DNA from: Arcuatula senhousia
Lineage: Eukaryota; Mollusca; Bivalvia; Mytilida; Mytilidae
Length of the DNA: 64,000 bases
NCBI GenBank assembly: GCA_963971305.1
Contig: OZ020303.1
Location: forward strand, 57,722,867-57,786,866
Reading direction: 5' to 3'
This document shows, in pieces, positions 22,993 to 34,820 of the stretch. Both the position numbers and the translations under genes were made by a program. Below the pieces are notes generated by a model. That model saw only the letters and a program-made list of their open reading frames with translations. It ran no database searches and had not been told where the DNA came from. Each line of letters opens with the position of its first letter. The first letter of the stretch is position 1.

Positions 22993-25900
22993 TTATCCAT
23001 TATATTTCACTAAAGGGTATCCTTTAGCTCCTAAGTCTGTTATTTTGAACACAGATCCAGACAGAGGACATTTAGCTAATTCCTCCTCGGGACATTGGAA
23101 GCAGCTTGACGTGACGAAGAGGTCTGCGTAGTCTGGACCACCAAAACAACAGGACGATGGTCTCATTGCTGGCATGTGGTAGGTGTTAACGATTCGACCT
23201 GGTTAAAAAGGGTAACAACAAAATAACTGTTGCAGGAAACATCGTCAATTTCAAAAATTTAAAATGTCCGAAAAAGATTTGACAGCTGTTTCTCACAAAC
23301 GGGAGGGCACACGCCTGACGTACCGGTTCTAAGTCCGCCTTTGGGCGAGGAAACATGAAAAACGAAACCACAATGGTCTTAACTTGGAATAGGGATTTGA
23401 TATGAACCGGATGTTTTTTTTTATTATGAAGTGAGTTTTCAATAAGACTGGTTGTAAATTTACTGAATGCAATCAGATTTGGAATGGTCTAAGCAGGTAA
23501 AACGTTTGGCTTGTTTCGTTGCATAGTGTTCAATTGCTTTTGGTTTATTGACGATGTGTCACGTACACTTATTCCACAATCTCAAGTGCGGTATTGATGA
23601 AAAACTATAAAATTGATGTACAAAGGCAAATCTTAATGTTTTCTTAACTATTCTTATTACAACGAACCTGCTTTAGGGTCGATTTTAATTATTCTTCCTC
23701 CGAAGAAGCACGCTACCCAAAGGTTTCCTTCCTGGTCAATAGTCATGCCATCAGGACTGCCAAGTTTATTAATAGGCTCAGGTTCACACTTAAATATAAT
23801 TCTCTGGTTACCTGCAACAAAGTTTTTCAATAGAATGTCCAATTTATACAACTTAAGTTTCAAACTTACTTTTGCTAATTGTATCCAAGATTTGATGATA
23901 AACAGCTCTGTTTGAAATAAGGTCTTTCAGTCGTAACTAACAACTTATGTTCACAATATTGGCAAGAAACTATCCATGTTTTGGGTTAAAACCATGTTGC
24001 TTGGGATTTTTGTTTGTTTGTTTGTTTGTTTTTTTTTGGTTTTTTTTTTTCTTTTTTTTTTATTAATCACAACTTTGAAAATTATTTTATGTAAAGACTG
24101 GTTTTAAAGTTATTAATTACCACTTTTAATAAGAATCGTGCAAATAGCGATTCATGTGGGAAAGCCTACACCAAATTATTTTTGATGTTTTACTCCTACT
24201 AGCACCCTGCTTTGATCTTTTGTGCTCTTCTCTTTTTCCAAACTAGCCCTGGTCCTGAGAGAAAAAAAATATATAGAATGATTTGGAAAAATGTAAGAAA
24301 GGGAGATAACTCTTAAAATTGTCAATAATTTCAGTAACAAAATGGCAAGATCTCTCCCAGGACCAGGCAGTTATGAGCAAATGGTTATTTTTTTTCTTAT
24401 TTTATATATTTTGAACTATCTTTCGTTAAAAATAAACCACTGTAGCCTTTTCACTGATGAATCACTTTTTCTTCAATTGTGCATGATTCTTAGGTGGACT
24501 ACTACTTAACTGTTCGTCTTACACACCCATAACTTTATGAATGAAAGAGCTAATAATTTACTTTTATTATTTTACTCAAAATATCTATAACTAATCCTAG
24601 TCCTACTCACATACTTACGTCTTCTAAAAAATTAGATAAAACTATAATAATGGCAAAGTCAGAAAGGCCCTTAATTAATGTGTACATTCTAAAATCTGTA
24701 TTCCCTATAGTTTGTGAGTTTAAGCGTTCACAAAAAAATCGTTGACAGACGGACAGATGGACAGACATTCGGATGGACGTGGTAAAGACTATATGGCACC
24801 ACACCTGATAAATTCACTCCTACTTACTTATAGTGGCCTTTTCGATATCAAAATCAAATGCAAAGACGGTTCCAGGCACAGAGTCAATAAAGTACATAGT
24901 TTTATTATCTTCTGACCAAGCCATTCCATTTGATATATTGAGATTGTCTAAATGTTTGCTTACAGACGCGTCGGTATGTAAGCAATACAAAGATCCTTGT
25001 TCCTTCACTAATTCTTGATTTCCAGAACTCATATCAAATTTAGTCGTGCCTGTCAATAATAAGCAATGAAAGAAATATAAAAAAATGTTCGAGGCAATTA
25101 ATTTAAATACGCCTAATGCTTGTCTCGTTTATTCAATACTCATCAGTGGCGCTCTAAAGAAAAAGATAATGACATTGGTTAAAACCCACCTTATAATCTT
25201 ACTTATCAATCACTTGCAACGCGATGCACTGATATAATTTGAAACATGCAAGAACCAACTACATGTATACTTTCCAACGCATATAGGTTCCTGTTTCGAG
25301 CCCAGAAATTTTCTGTCGGTTCACCAACAGTCTACTGAAAATTCTTGTTATTTATAATTATCAATATGCACTACGTGTAAATGTCTTAAAACTAAAAACT
25401 TAAACCTGAAACTCGAAAATCCCCCCCTCGTTTTTTTTTCGTTATTTTGTCTGTTGCTATGAACATATTAACTAGTTTCTAGACACGACAATTGCCCTCT
25501 TCAGTTTCTCTTGTATGCCTTGGTCTTGTTTTGCCTATTTTTTCGTACATACGATCCATTTGATCATTTATGCTTGTACAAACGAGATTGATTATCCCAG
25601 TTCGGAAGTTTTGCTAATACTGACCAATACTTTTATTTGCTTACGTCTAACAAATGATCAATTGACAGACCTTCTTACCTGCCCAAATACGACCTTTTGC
25701 GTCACACTTTCCGTCATTAAACTGTATTTCTTCATCTTGGACGACCTTTTGAATTACAGTTACTCTTTTACTCTCCCAATCGAGCCTTGAAAATGTATTT
25801 CCTAGACCAATGATAACGTCACCTTTTGTTGTTGGAGTCACAAAACCAATGGTGGCATCTAAAAACATATCTCAAAATTTAATTGGGTTCTTGTTGTTCA

Positions 25901-27812
25901 CTCAGGTGGATGAAACTTTTTCTCCACCCGAAGATAGTTATTTTTCATCATGCGAGTCGAACTTGTAAAACTAAAAAATAGATATCGAGGTATGTAGAAA
26001 TAACTTAGTCGCCGACTTTCTGTAAAGGAGAACTCAATTCTCCCATGATATAAATTTCAAATGGTTGGAAAATTCGCGCCGAAATTGATCTATCGCCCGT
26101 GATTAAAGTTGCAAAAAAACAAAAATAACCATAGGCGTTTGGGTCCAGGATTTTTTTTATTATATAGAGAACGTGTATATAAAAATCATATCGTCTATAT
26201 ACTATTTCTATACTATTTCCGTGGAAGTAGCATATAGACGATATAAAATAAAAAGCTACGCCGAGCGCAGCAAGATACGACCGCAACATGTTGAACTCTG
26301 TACATTTGCAACCCAATATGGATTGTAAAAATACTTTGGACACATGCAGCCCATGTTGGACTCACAAAGCTTTTTGACACATGCATTCTTTGGAGGATTT
26401 TGAATTGCATATTAGAATTTTGTTTACACATTTATGTAGTCTATACCAACCTTCAAGGAAAACTCATAATGTGCTTTTGGTCCCTTTGATCCCTAATTTC
26501 CCCAAATCGGTAAGAGATGTTGCTAACCTGAATATAAAATTATGGCATGGATTTTACAAGGATTCCAATGAAATAAAAAAAAAGATTTTCAAAATTGGAC
26601 CACAAATAAAAAGTCGATTTTTTTTTGGGAGTGGCCCCTTTTTGACCCCTGATAGCAATGTAACGGTACAAGATACTTAAAAACTTTTTTTACACTTTCC
26701 TGACAGAATTTATTGAGGATTACAATGAAAAAATTGACAAATTGTATAACAGATAATGTTTTACAGAGTTTTGTCTTAACACCCAGTTTCCCCTTTTTGG
26801 TCCCTTTTTCTTTGAAATGGTAGGGGCCAAAATACCCTGACACACGAGAAAACTTCCTCTAGTGGTTAGAAACATTATTTTAAAACAATTGGTCAGCCCA
26901 CTACAATAAATTTTATTTCAATAAACTATTTGCCAAGACAAACGCTTATAATTGTCGTATTTGGCCCCTTTGACCCCTAACTTCTCGAAAACGGTATGAG
27001 ATATTGCAAATCTGATTGAAAAATGCAGGCAGGGATTTTTACACGGATTCCAATGAATTTTTTTTTGAAAATCGGACAACAAATAAAAAAGTTGATTTTT
27101 TGGGTGTGGCCCCCTTTTTGACCCCTTATAGCAATGTAACGGTACAAGATACATCACAACTGTTGTTACATTTAGTTGACAGAATTTATTGAGGAATACA
27201 ATGAAAACAGAATGATCACAATCGGATGAAAATTAAACATTCTACAGATGTTTTGTCAATATACCCATTTTCGCCTCTTTTGGCCTTTTTTCTTAAACGA
27301 TAGAGGCCAGAACCCCCAACTGCAATACCAACCTCCCTTTAGTGGTTATAAACATCATATCAAAATTTTATAACAATTGGTTAACTACAACTTAAGTTAT
27401 CGCACGGAAACCAAAGTGTCTACAGACGACGACGACGACGACAACGATGACAACGACATCGCCATAACAGTTAGAGAAACACAAAGACAGGATAGCCATC
27501 TTTTAAAATCTTACATTTTCCCTAACGCAATGTCAAATGAGACAAAGTTTTTGTATTGAAAATGTTTTCTTTGTACATTTGCAAACTGCATCAGACACTA
27601 TTCGTCGATCGTTTCCAAACATGTACATGACCCATAATTTAGTTGTCATAATTACCTAATTTTATGCTCTGTACTTCACCAGTTGTAGAGTTCCATCTTG
27701 ATACTCCGTTAGCAAAAATATCCACAACATATAACATTTTGGTATTTTCGTCCCAGTGTGGTCCTTCTCCAACAGTAGTGAAGACATTCTTTAAGACAGT
27801 TTCAATCGGCAT
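22993..27812 (-). CDS. RGN: Regucalcin / SMP-30 family protein, copy C
   Basis: Coding exons on the minus strand: 27812-27656, 25858-25679, 25049-24828, 23811-23668 and 23198-22993; 909 nt, 302 residues, phase-1 introns throughout. Ligand residues Glu16, Asn100, Asn153 and Asp207 are intact. Residues shared with D but not B include Ile in LNISNG, Thr87 after the VT/VN position, and Pro-Asp-Tyr and Leu-Phe in exon 5. The exon 4 donor is 'gttcgt' where B and D have 'gtttgt'. That is a weaker +4 base, but the site is probably still used. Intron 1 holds a ~1.2-kb repeat insertion and intron 3 a ~390-bp foldback shared with D. Start at ATG directly after the acceptor, as in B. Confidence 0.92.
24117..24506. 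mobile_element. ~390-bp foldback insertion, unit C (shared with D, absent in B)
   Basis: B reads 'gttttaaagttattaactgt' where C and D have a block that starts 'ccacttttaataagaatcgt' and ends 'gcatgattcttaggtgga'. The ends are an imperfect inverted repeat (CCAC..TAAGAATCrTGCA). A second inverted pair, 'ccctggtcctgagag' and 'ctcccaggaccagg', lies inside. No coding sequence. Confidence 0.7.
26247..27474 (-). mobile_element. ~1.2-kb dispersed repeat in regucalcin C intron 1
   Basis: The left end 'aaaaagctacgccgagcgca' with 'gatacgaccgcaacatgttg' is the reverse complement of the right ends at 61864-61909 and 63838-63884. The right end carries '(acg)n' and 'tctacagacg', the mirror of the 'gtcgtcgtc' start of those elements. 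The inside has two diverged internal units built on 'ggcccctttgacccctaa'. It replaced about 250 bp still present in unit D (38450-38700). Non-autonomous, mechanism unknown. Confidence 0.75.
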
Positions 27813-28524
27813 CTGTTTACACACAATCACAAAAACAGAAAAAAAAATGCAGCGAATTAAAACTAGTATAGACTAATATGTTATCGTCTCATTTTTCGAT
27901 AAACTTAGATATCACTTCAAAATACCTTGACATAAATTTCAAATTTCTATCTGTGTAAAATTAATATGTGCCATGATAAGCACACGGACTCGGTGCCCCG
28001 TCTAATCAAATTGAAATCCACCGAAACCTATAATCCCGTCTAAATCATGCAAACTGTTTTCAGCTGCAATTTCAAACCCTAATATGAGAAGTAGGTACTT
28101 CTAGCCAGAAGAAATTAACATTTATAATGCATATGTTAAGATTTATACAACGAAGGTAAAATGTGCGTGTACTAGTATTTTTCAGTCTTTATTTTGTTTG
28201 GTTGTAAATCATATGGAAAAAAGTTGATGAAAATAAAAAATTCGTTGTCTTATTCCTTTACAGTCTTTTCCTTTTTCTAGTGACTGGAGTTCTTATCTTA
28301 CACGCAGTGGCCAGGCCAATAGTTGTGCGAAACGCAGGTTTTAAAAAAAATCTTAAATTCATTCAATAATCATCGATTCGTGACTGGTCCAACCTTTAAG
28401 TTAGTATGAGTGATTTTGTGTGTTAGGGGTTTCTTCTGAAACAAATTAGTAATGCAAACACCTTGACAATATTATATAAGGCGAAAAAAACATCAGCACT
28501 TCGGCAAAAAGCTGCGACTTTGTG

Positions 28525-28850
28525 TGTACATAGACGATATTGAGATGTGGAATAAGTGTACGCGACACAACAAACATAAACAAACAGCAATTAAAAAAAA
28601 TCACAACGGAAAACAGCAAGCAGTCTTCAACATGACCATAGGTCACTGCTTACCGTCTTGCATTGGCCCAAGACTTATAATACAATACAAAAGATTCAAA
28701 ACCAATCCCTAAATCATCAACGAAAGACCCAATTCTTGACATAAAACAGTTAACACAAAATGACAAGGACAAACAAAGGCTTTCGCAAAGTTTCCTGGCT
28801 TAGGACAGGCACATATAAAATGTGACAGGGTTAAACTATTTTTTTTGATC
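28525..28850. repeat. Interspersed repeat, unit C copy
   Basis: Counterpart of 18526-18850, nearly identical through the segment duplication. Confidence 0.6.
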
Positions 28851-29562
28851 CAACATGTATTTATTACATTGATAACTCTGTACGATATATCATTAGAACT
28901 AGGAAAATGTATATGTAGACTATCTGAAACAACTTATAATGACTGTCGTCTACTTCTGTTTCTCAGTTCTAAAAATATGTACACCTTTGTCCAGATTCTT
29001 TTATGCCTTTGACCTCTGTACATAACTATATTTACTGATGAAATAAACTCAATTAATATATATTCATTTTTAATGCAACTAGAGACTAGTACAGTCGTGG
29101 CATACATTACATAAAACAACGACAATGACATACATGAATAATAACAAATTGACATAGAAAATATGAAACAAACATATAGTTAGTAATATAAACATTTTAT
29201 ATTAAATATTGGAACTAACTAGGGTATATCCCTTCCTCAGTTCTAATGAACGATCTACAAAAGAGACAACTATCCCAATTTCTTCAGGTGTTGACGGGTT
29301 TAAAATTTCAAAGCCTGTGTCTAATAACAATAATTATTAAAAGTTCTGTAACAGAAAATTAAAAGGTTAAAAAAATAGAGCAATATTTACATGAAGAATA
29401 TTTATATTTAATTTTTACGATGATTTAGTAATGACGTCGTGCATGGTAGTTTATGTATTTTGAACCTTTGACCTCGAATTTTGTGAACTTAGGATCATGC
29501 AATACATTCACACCATGGTCTGGACAAAAAAATAAATAGCGGTATATTCAGACCTGTGATAA

Positions 29563-29720
29563 AAAAAGAAAAAAATATTTTATTGTCAATCAAAGACGCC
29601 CGTTAAGGCAGAATAATTAACATTAATTTCATACATTGATTACATTGATTGAAATGATTGAAATGATTGAAATGATTAATAAAATAAGTTGACAAATACA
29701 TGAAAATATGAACTCAAACA
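29563..29720. repeat. ~155-bp insertion with 10-bp tandem repeat, unit C only
   Basis: Units B and D read 'cctgtgatatttagtaagta' into 'atattacatgttcc'. Unit C has extra sequence with 'gattgaaatgattgaaatga', a 10-bp tandem repeat. Confidence 0.6.
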
Positions 29721-29984
29721 ATATTACATGTTCCATATCTAGTACCCCAAAAAATTACGTCCTGTTATACAACTAGTGTTTGACACTTAGAAACAGCAAA
29801 AAATCTTTAAACATTTTAAGATCTTCTTCTACATTTAGTATTATGTCAGCAAAACCATACAATAAAATGTAGAGTTCTAACTTAATAATGTAAAATATCC
29901 CATGTATCCGTTTTATTCATTAATTTTTATTCGTCAACATTAATCTGTTCCAAGGTGTAGACCACTTCGAGTAAGGAGGGGTCG

Positions 29985-30218
29985 GACAGGGGGACGGGGG
30001 TACGGGGGTTGAGGAGGCGGGGAGTGGGTGTAGAAAAGCGGGGAGTGGGTGTAGAAAAGCGGGGAGCGGTGAGCGGGGTGGAAGGGGAGGGGACAGGGGA
30101 AACAGGGGCAGGCAAGGGGGCGGGGGTTTCGCGACTGAGATGGCGGAGAGCGGGGGTGGAAGGGGCGGGGAAAAGAGGTAGAGGGGGTGGGGAGCCGGGG
30201 GAAGAGACCCCCCTGCCC
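29985..30218. repeat. G-rich minisatellite, unit C
   Basis: Same locus as 19845-20058 but with an additional copy of the unit containing 'gcggggagtgggtgtagaaa', so the array has changed length since duplication. Confidence 0.85.
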
Positions 30219-30913
30219 CCCCAATAAGGTAATATAACTGTTACAAAAGCAAATATGACTCGAGTCAGTGCTTCCGACACACTGCATGCTGAGTACTTTG
30301 ATTTTAGGATTATGTTGATTTCTGTTTTAATTTTTATTAGGTGTGTATTTGCAAACTAGTCATTTTGAATTTCGTCAATAAATTAATACTAACTCTGCTA
30401 TAAATATTTTATATCTTTTGTTGTCATTTCACCAAGAAGTGCAAGACCGATAAGGTACGTTAAGTCGGACCATAAAATTTTCGGACCAAAATTCATGCTG
30501 AGTTGGCAATTTTCAACATGTGATCAACAACCGGGGCACTTGTTTCAAAAAGAGGTGTAAATGACCTATCATTTTACCCGGCTGGGAGGGGAATTCAGCT
30601 TGAGGTGATCATTTTGGGGTAATTAATGTATACAGCTTTGTAATCTTTTCATTTGAGCATTTGATTTTATTTTTTTACAATAAAGATCGTAAAAATACAA
30701 GTTTATTTCATGTTTATTGGGTTTTTTTGCTACCTTCTGCACTTTCTGATTTAAGTATGATTGCTCTTTTCAGTTACTCTTTTGATACCTTTTATAGTTT
30801 TCTTAATATATATTTCCTTGAATTAGATTTTATCTAAGAATGTCTAGTATATAATCAAACAATATTACTGTAATTTCAACCCTGAAAATCATCTGACAGA
30901 CAGATTTTGATTT

Positions 30914-31007
30914 GAGTGCATGCTCTCAGCGAGGATCGAACTCACAACATTTTGGAAATCTACGGCTTACGCGCCTAGCTAGTAACCAATACACCATCCT
31001 AGGCTCC
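30914..31007 (-). repeat. tRNA-derived SINE head or tRNA pseudogene, unit C
   Basis: The best preserved of the three: A-box-like 'tggtgtattggtta', then 'gtgagttcgatcctcgc', whose five-base T stem pairs (with one G-T) around an intact TTCGATC loop. The 5' ggagcct has no 3' partner, so a functional tRNA is unlikely. It differs strongly from the B and D versions. Confidence 0.55.
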
Positions 31008-31189
31008 TCAAAAGAAGAGCTTTCGTTTGGGTTGTGAAGTTCTGCTTAAATTAGATTTTGATATAAATACTGCTTATAAGAATGCCCCTAGAATCTTGAG
31101 CAAAGCATTATACCACAGCACTGACACATTGAACCCTGAAAGTTGGAGATACAAAATGGCTAGTCAATTGCTCTGGACACATGCAGCCC

Positions 31190-31990
31190 TAGTTTTAAGA
31201 AAAAAAAAACATCTAATGCTCCTATCGGTCGCGAGGGTTTTAAAGGGGTCCCATTACTCGCAATGGAGCAAGGCGCAAAATGTTGCACACGGTTTTGACG
31301 ATTGCTCCATGGTGCTTCGTATATATATTAATGCGTTTATTAATAATCTACATTCATTTTTGTGAAAAAGTAGTTTTTGAAGGTCATTTTGCAAAAATTA
31401 ATTTTCGATCTTGAACTTCACGAAATTCAAAATCAGCATTATCTTAAAATCCCCAATATTTAGGCCGCATTATTTAGGGATTATTGAACGAATTAAACAT
31501 CCAAATGGTAGACTTAGGACTTACAGTCTTTGAGTTTCTGATTTCAAAATTAGTAACGAAGAAAAAGCGAAATCAGAAACACAAAATCATTTATTATGAC
31601 GACGTTAAACGGTTTTTAGCTATTGTTTTCGCATATAAGTGTATAAATTTAACTTTTGGAAGTCTTTAGATACTTTAAATATATTAAGATTGGCTCCGAT
31701 ATCTTGATAGTTGGATAAAAATTTCACCAAATTCGATGAAACGCTGAACTTGAATTTCATGAAGTTCAAGATTAAAAATCAAAACAGCAAAATTGTCTTC
31801 AAAAACAACTTTTTCACCAAAATGAATATAGATTATTCATAAGTGCTTAAATATGCATACAAAACACCATGGAGCAAAGCCCAAAACCGTGCGCAACATT
31901 TTGCGGAGCTTGTTCCATTACGAGTAATCCCTCGCGACCGATAGGAGCATTAGAGGGTTTTATTCTAAAACTAATGCAGTCCATGCCCAT
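31190..31990. repeat. Long foldback (inverted repeat), unit C
   Basis: The left arm (about 31190-31440, 'tctaatgctcctatcggtcg' onwards) is repeated inverted at about 31740-31990 ('cgaccgataggagcattaga'). The arms share the 'accatggagcaaagc' / 'gattgctccatgg' region and the 'gatcttgaacttcacgaaat' region. No coding capacity. Confidence 0.75.
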
Positions 31991-32570
31991 GATGGTCTCT
32001 GTACCAATGGTTATGAGAATAAAGTTATATATAAAGCTTTTTATACATGTCACAGATTCTGCATTTGACTTTCAGTGCATATTTGACATAAGACGTACTG
32101 TACATGTAAATCAATTTTGAACGTGCTTTCACGTGCTATGAAAAAAATAAAGTAAAAGTTTTAAATAGTTGACAGGAACAAGCAAAAGTTTTGACATGGC
32201 TAAGTCATGACAAGAACATATAAAATGTGGCGGGGTTAAACTAGTTGTTTGGGCCCAACCTTCCCCTATTGTTTATCTTGTAGCATAGATGTAGAAATTT
32301 GTCAAAACAGGGAGGGGTGAAATTACCAAATATGGACCCCAGTCGTTCGTCATGCTTAAAATTGATCTATATTTTCAAGCAATAATTCATTATCTGTATT
32401 GTGGACGTGTTTTTTTCGGCAAACTATCGGCATCTCAATTGTCAATAATTGCGTTCATTTGCTTGCTGGTTTATTTCTTCGTTCATGTAAATCAGACTTG
32501 TTATTATCGGCTTTCCTTGGCACAAAAAATCATAGACTAGCTTTATCTTTTGTCCCCATCTAATAGAAAC

Positions 32571-32850
32571 TAATGAGATGTGGAATAATTGTACTCGACA
32601 CAACCCAAATATATAAACAACAATAAAAAAAACTGCAATAGCGAACAGCTTACAGCCTTAAATGTGACCAGTGTTCGCTGCTCGCTGTTTGCAATCGACC
32701 CAAGACCAAAAATATAATGCGTATGATACAAAATCAATCCCTGAATGTCAAAGAAATACACCTTTCTTAACAAAGAACAAAGAACAAAAAGACGACGAAT
32801 ATAAAAATAAACAGTTTGACAAAGCTTCTGGCTAAGGACAGACACAACCT
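32571..32850. repeat. Interspersed repeat copy, diverged
   Basis: 'gagatgtggaataattgtac' followed by 'tcgacacaaccc' and 'gcgaacagcttacagcc' is an independent diverged copy of the 18526-18850 family. A partial match is near 43640-43700 in unit D. Confidence 0.5.
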
Positions 32851-33169
32851 TCCCCCTATTGATAATCAACAACAAAGCGCACCAATAACACAGTATACTT
32901 AAAAACGGGACATAGTGGAACGAACTCTCTTGAGAACACATCAGTTTCTATCAAAGGGTAATGTTGCTCTTCGGTTTTCCATTCATGCCCGTACCAAGTC
33001 AGGACCATTGCGATCTTCAATGTATCCGGTATGTCCTCCTTGTTTCGTCTTTTCTCGTGGGCATTTGAGATTGATCCCGTAAGTTCGGTAATGTTGTTAT
33101 TACCTTTATGTATAATGTTTGATTCCTTTATTTGAAGGATTTTTTTCTTGAATATGAAAGTTTAATTTT

Positions 33170-33803
33170 GAGTTGGAGAATACATCAAAGCTTTAAATTA
33201 TCCGTCTAAATTTCAAAATTGTCTAAACCCTAAGGTTCTTCCTACCCAAGACTTAGGTTGAATATCTTAGTAATAATTTGGTTCCCCATTTTGGTATTTT
33301 TGGTTATACTGTTCTATGCTCTTCATATTGATACAGTGTTTGGCATTTTCAATATTTTGGTAGAGCGCCTCTGATGAGACTTGAATAGACGAAACGCGCG
33401 TCAGGCGTAGCAAAATTTTTTGTCTGGAACTTTGTTGTCATTTGTATTTCGAACACACGTGAAGGTTAGCACTGCTGGTGGAGTTTAAATTCCCCGAGGT
33501 TAGCCCGCTCCGGCACCAACACTTTTGAGTTGGAGAATACATCAAAGCTTTAAATCATCCGTCTAAATTTCAAAATTGTCTAAACCCTAAGGTTCTTCCT
33601 ACCCCAGACATAGGTTGGATATCTTAGTAATAATTTGGTTCCCCATTTTGGTATTTTTGTTATACTGTTCTATGCTCTTCATATTGATACGGTGTTTGGC
33701 ATTTTCAATATTTTGGTAGAGCGCCTCTGATGAGTCTTGAATAGACGAAACGCGCGTCAGGCGTAGCAAAATTTTTTGTCTGGAACTTTGTTGTCATTTG
33801 TAT
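33170..33803. repeat. 358-bp satellite, inverted, ~1.8 copies
   Basis: Same family as 15877-17173 but on the other strand: 'gagttggagaatacatcaaa' to 'ctggaactttgttgtcattt'. It interrupts the unit D sequence 'gtttaatttt|gtgacctgtcc', which is continuous in B (10655-10670), so it is an insertion specific to D. Confidence 0.9.
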
Positions 33804-34788
33804 TGTGACCTGTCCATTATTTTACATGTCACGCCCGTATCCAGCGTCAAGAGAGCACGCATTATAAGGTAAAGTTGTATTTGATGGACACTTCCATAGA
33901 AAGAACTAAGACTGCCCGTTATAATCATGCCAGTTAAACGATATGACCATTATCTCAGGTTTTACAAGCAGAGAAGGAAAATGTCCAAGAACAACAATAA
34001 ATTCAAGACAATTTAAAAAAAAACAACAAGAAATTGTCCAAAACACAAAATGCCCCGTGATGCAACAATGTCTTCTGCATAATCGCTTATCCATGAAGCT
34101 GATATCAGGGGTATTATTTTATGATGATTTTTTGTATGCTCATATCCTATTGTAGTGTGCATAAAGTTTCATGGTGATACAATACTTTCTTCATGGTAAA
34201 GAAAATTCAATCTGTAGGTAAACCTAAGTACAATACCCCCTCTTCTGTGATCAATCAACAATGAAGTTGATGAGACAGGTAAAATTTTGTAATGATTTTT
34301 GTTTTTAACACCCCAATGTATATCTGCATTAAGTTTCATATTGAAACCATTCTTCCTTCACGGTAAATTAACTTAAACCTGAAGGTAAACCCGACTTGCG
34401 ATGGACAGACTAATAGACCCGAACAAACTTTAGTACACGGGGCATTAAAAGGGAACCTTCAAAAGATAGGTTTTTAAACACTTACTAGTATTTCATTTCT
34501 TGATTAAACATCTATGAGTTTGTTAAAAGTGCCAACGAGAGTATATAGTTTAAACAATACCTAACGTAGAAAATTCTCCTTTATCAACAAAATGCAGCGT
34601 TTAAGACGCTTCCTACCACCCTTTTATCAATTTCAGATCATTCTCGTCACAGTATGGTTGCAGCGTGACAAAAAATTGTACGGATGGACGGACGGACACC
34701 ATGAGTAAAACTAAATGCCACCTAGAAGCGGCGTCGCTGGAGGCATACTGAAACAAATCAATAAAAAAAACTATGATTGCACCATCGA

Positions 34789-34794
34789 TTTATT
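34789..34794 (-). terminator. Poly(A) signal of regucalcin D
   Basis: AATAAA on the minus strand about 27 bp beyond the stop codon at 34821-34823. Confidence 0.5.
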
Positions 34795-34820
34795 CAGAAC
34801 TATATTGCTGATAGCATTTC

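Larger units (their letters stand above)
21826..32940. repeat. Large tandem segment, unit C
   Basis: Second ~11-kb segment. It opens with 'ttaaatttaacctggtttaa' (compare 10444) and extends past the point where unit B stops, through the foldback right arm and an interspersed repeat to about 32940. Its flank upstream of the gene (28-31.7 kb) is more diverged than the B-D pair. Confidence 0.8.

Noticed and set aside
24607..24804. 65-residue frame next to regucalcin C exon 3 (similar at 36416-36640)
   Set aside because: Intronic sequence with a 'gacggacagatggaca' low-complexity run; it is outside the exon defined by the conserved splice sites.
30914..31007. Functional tRNA gene
   Set aside because: The 5' acceptor strand ggagcct has no complementary 3' strand after the T arm, and no clear terminator or anticodon arm fits.
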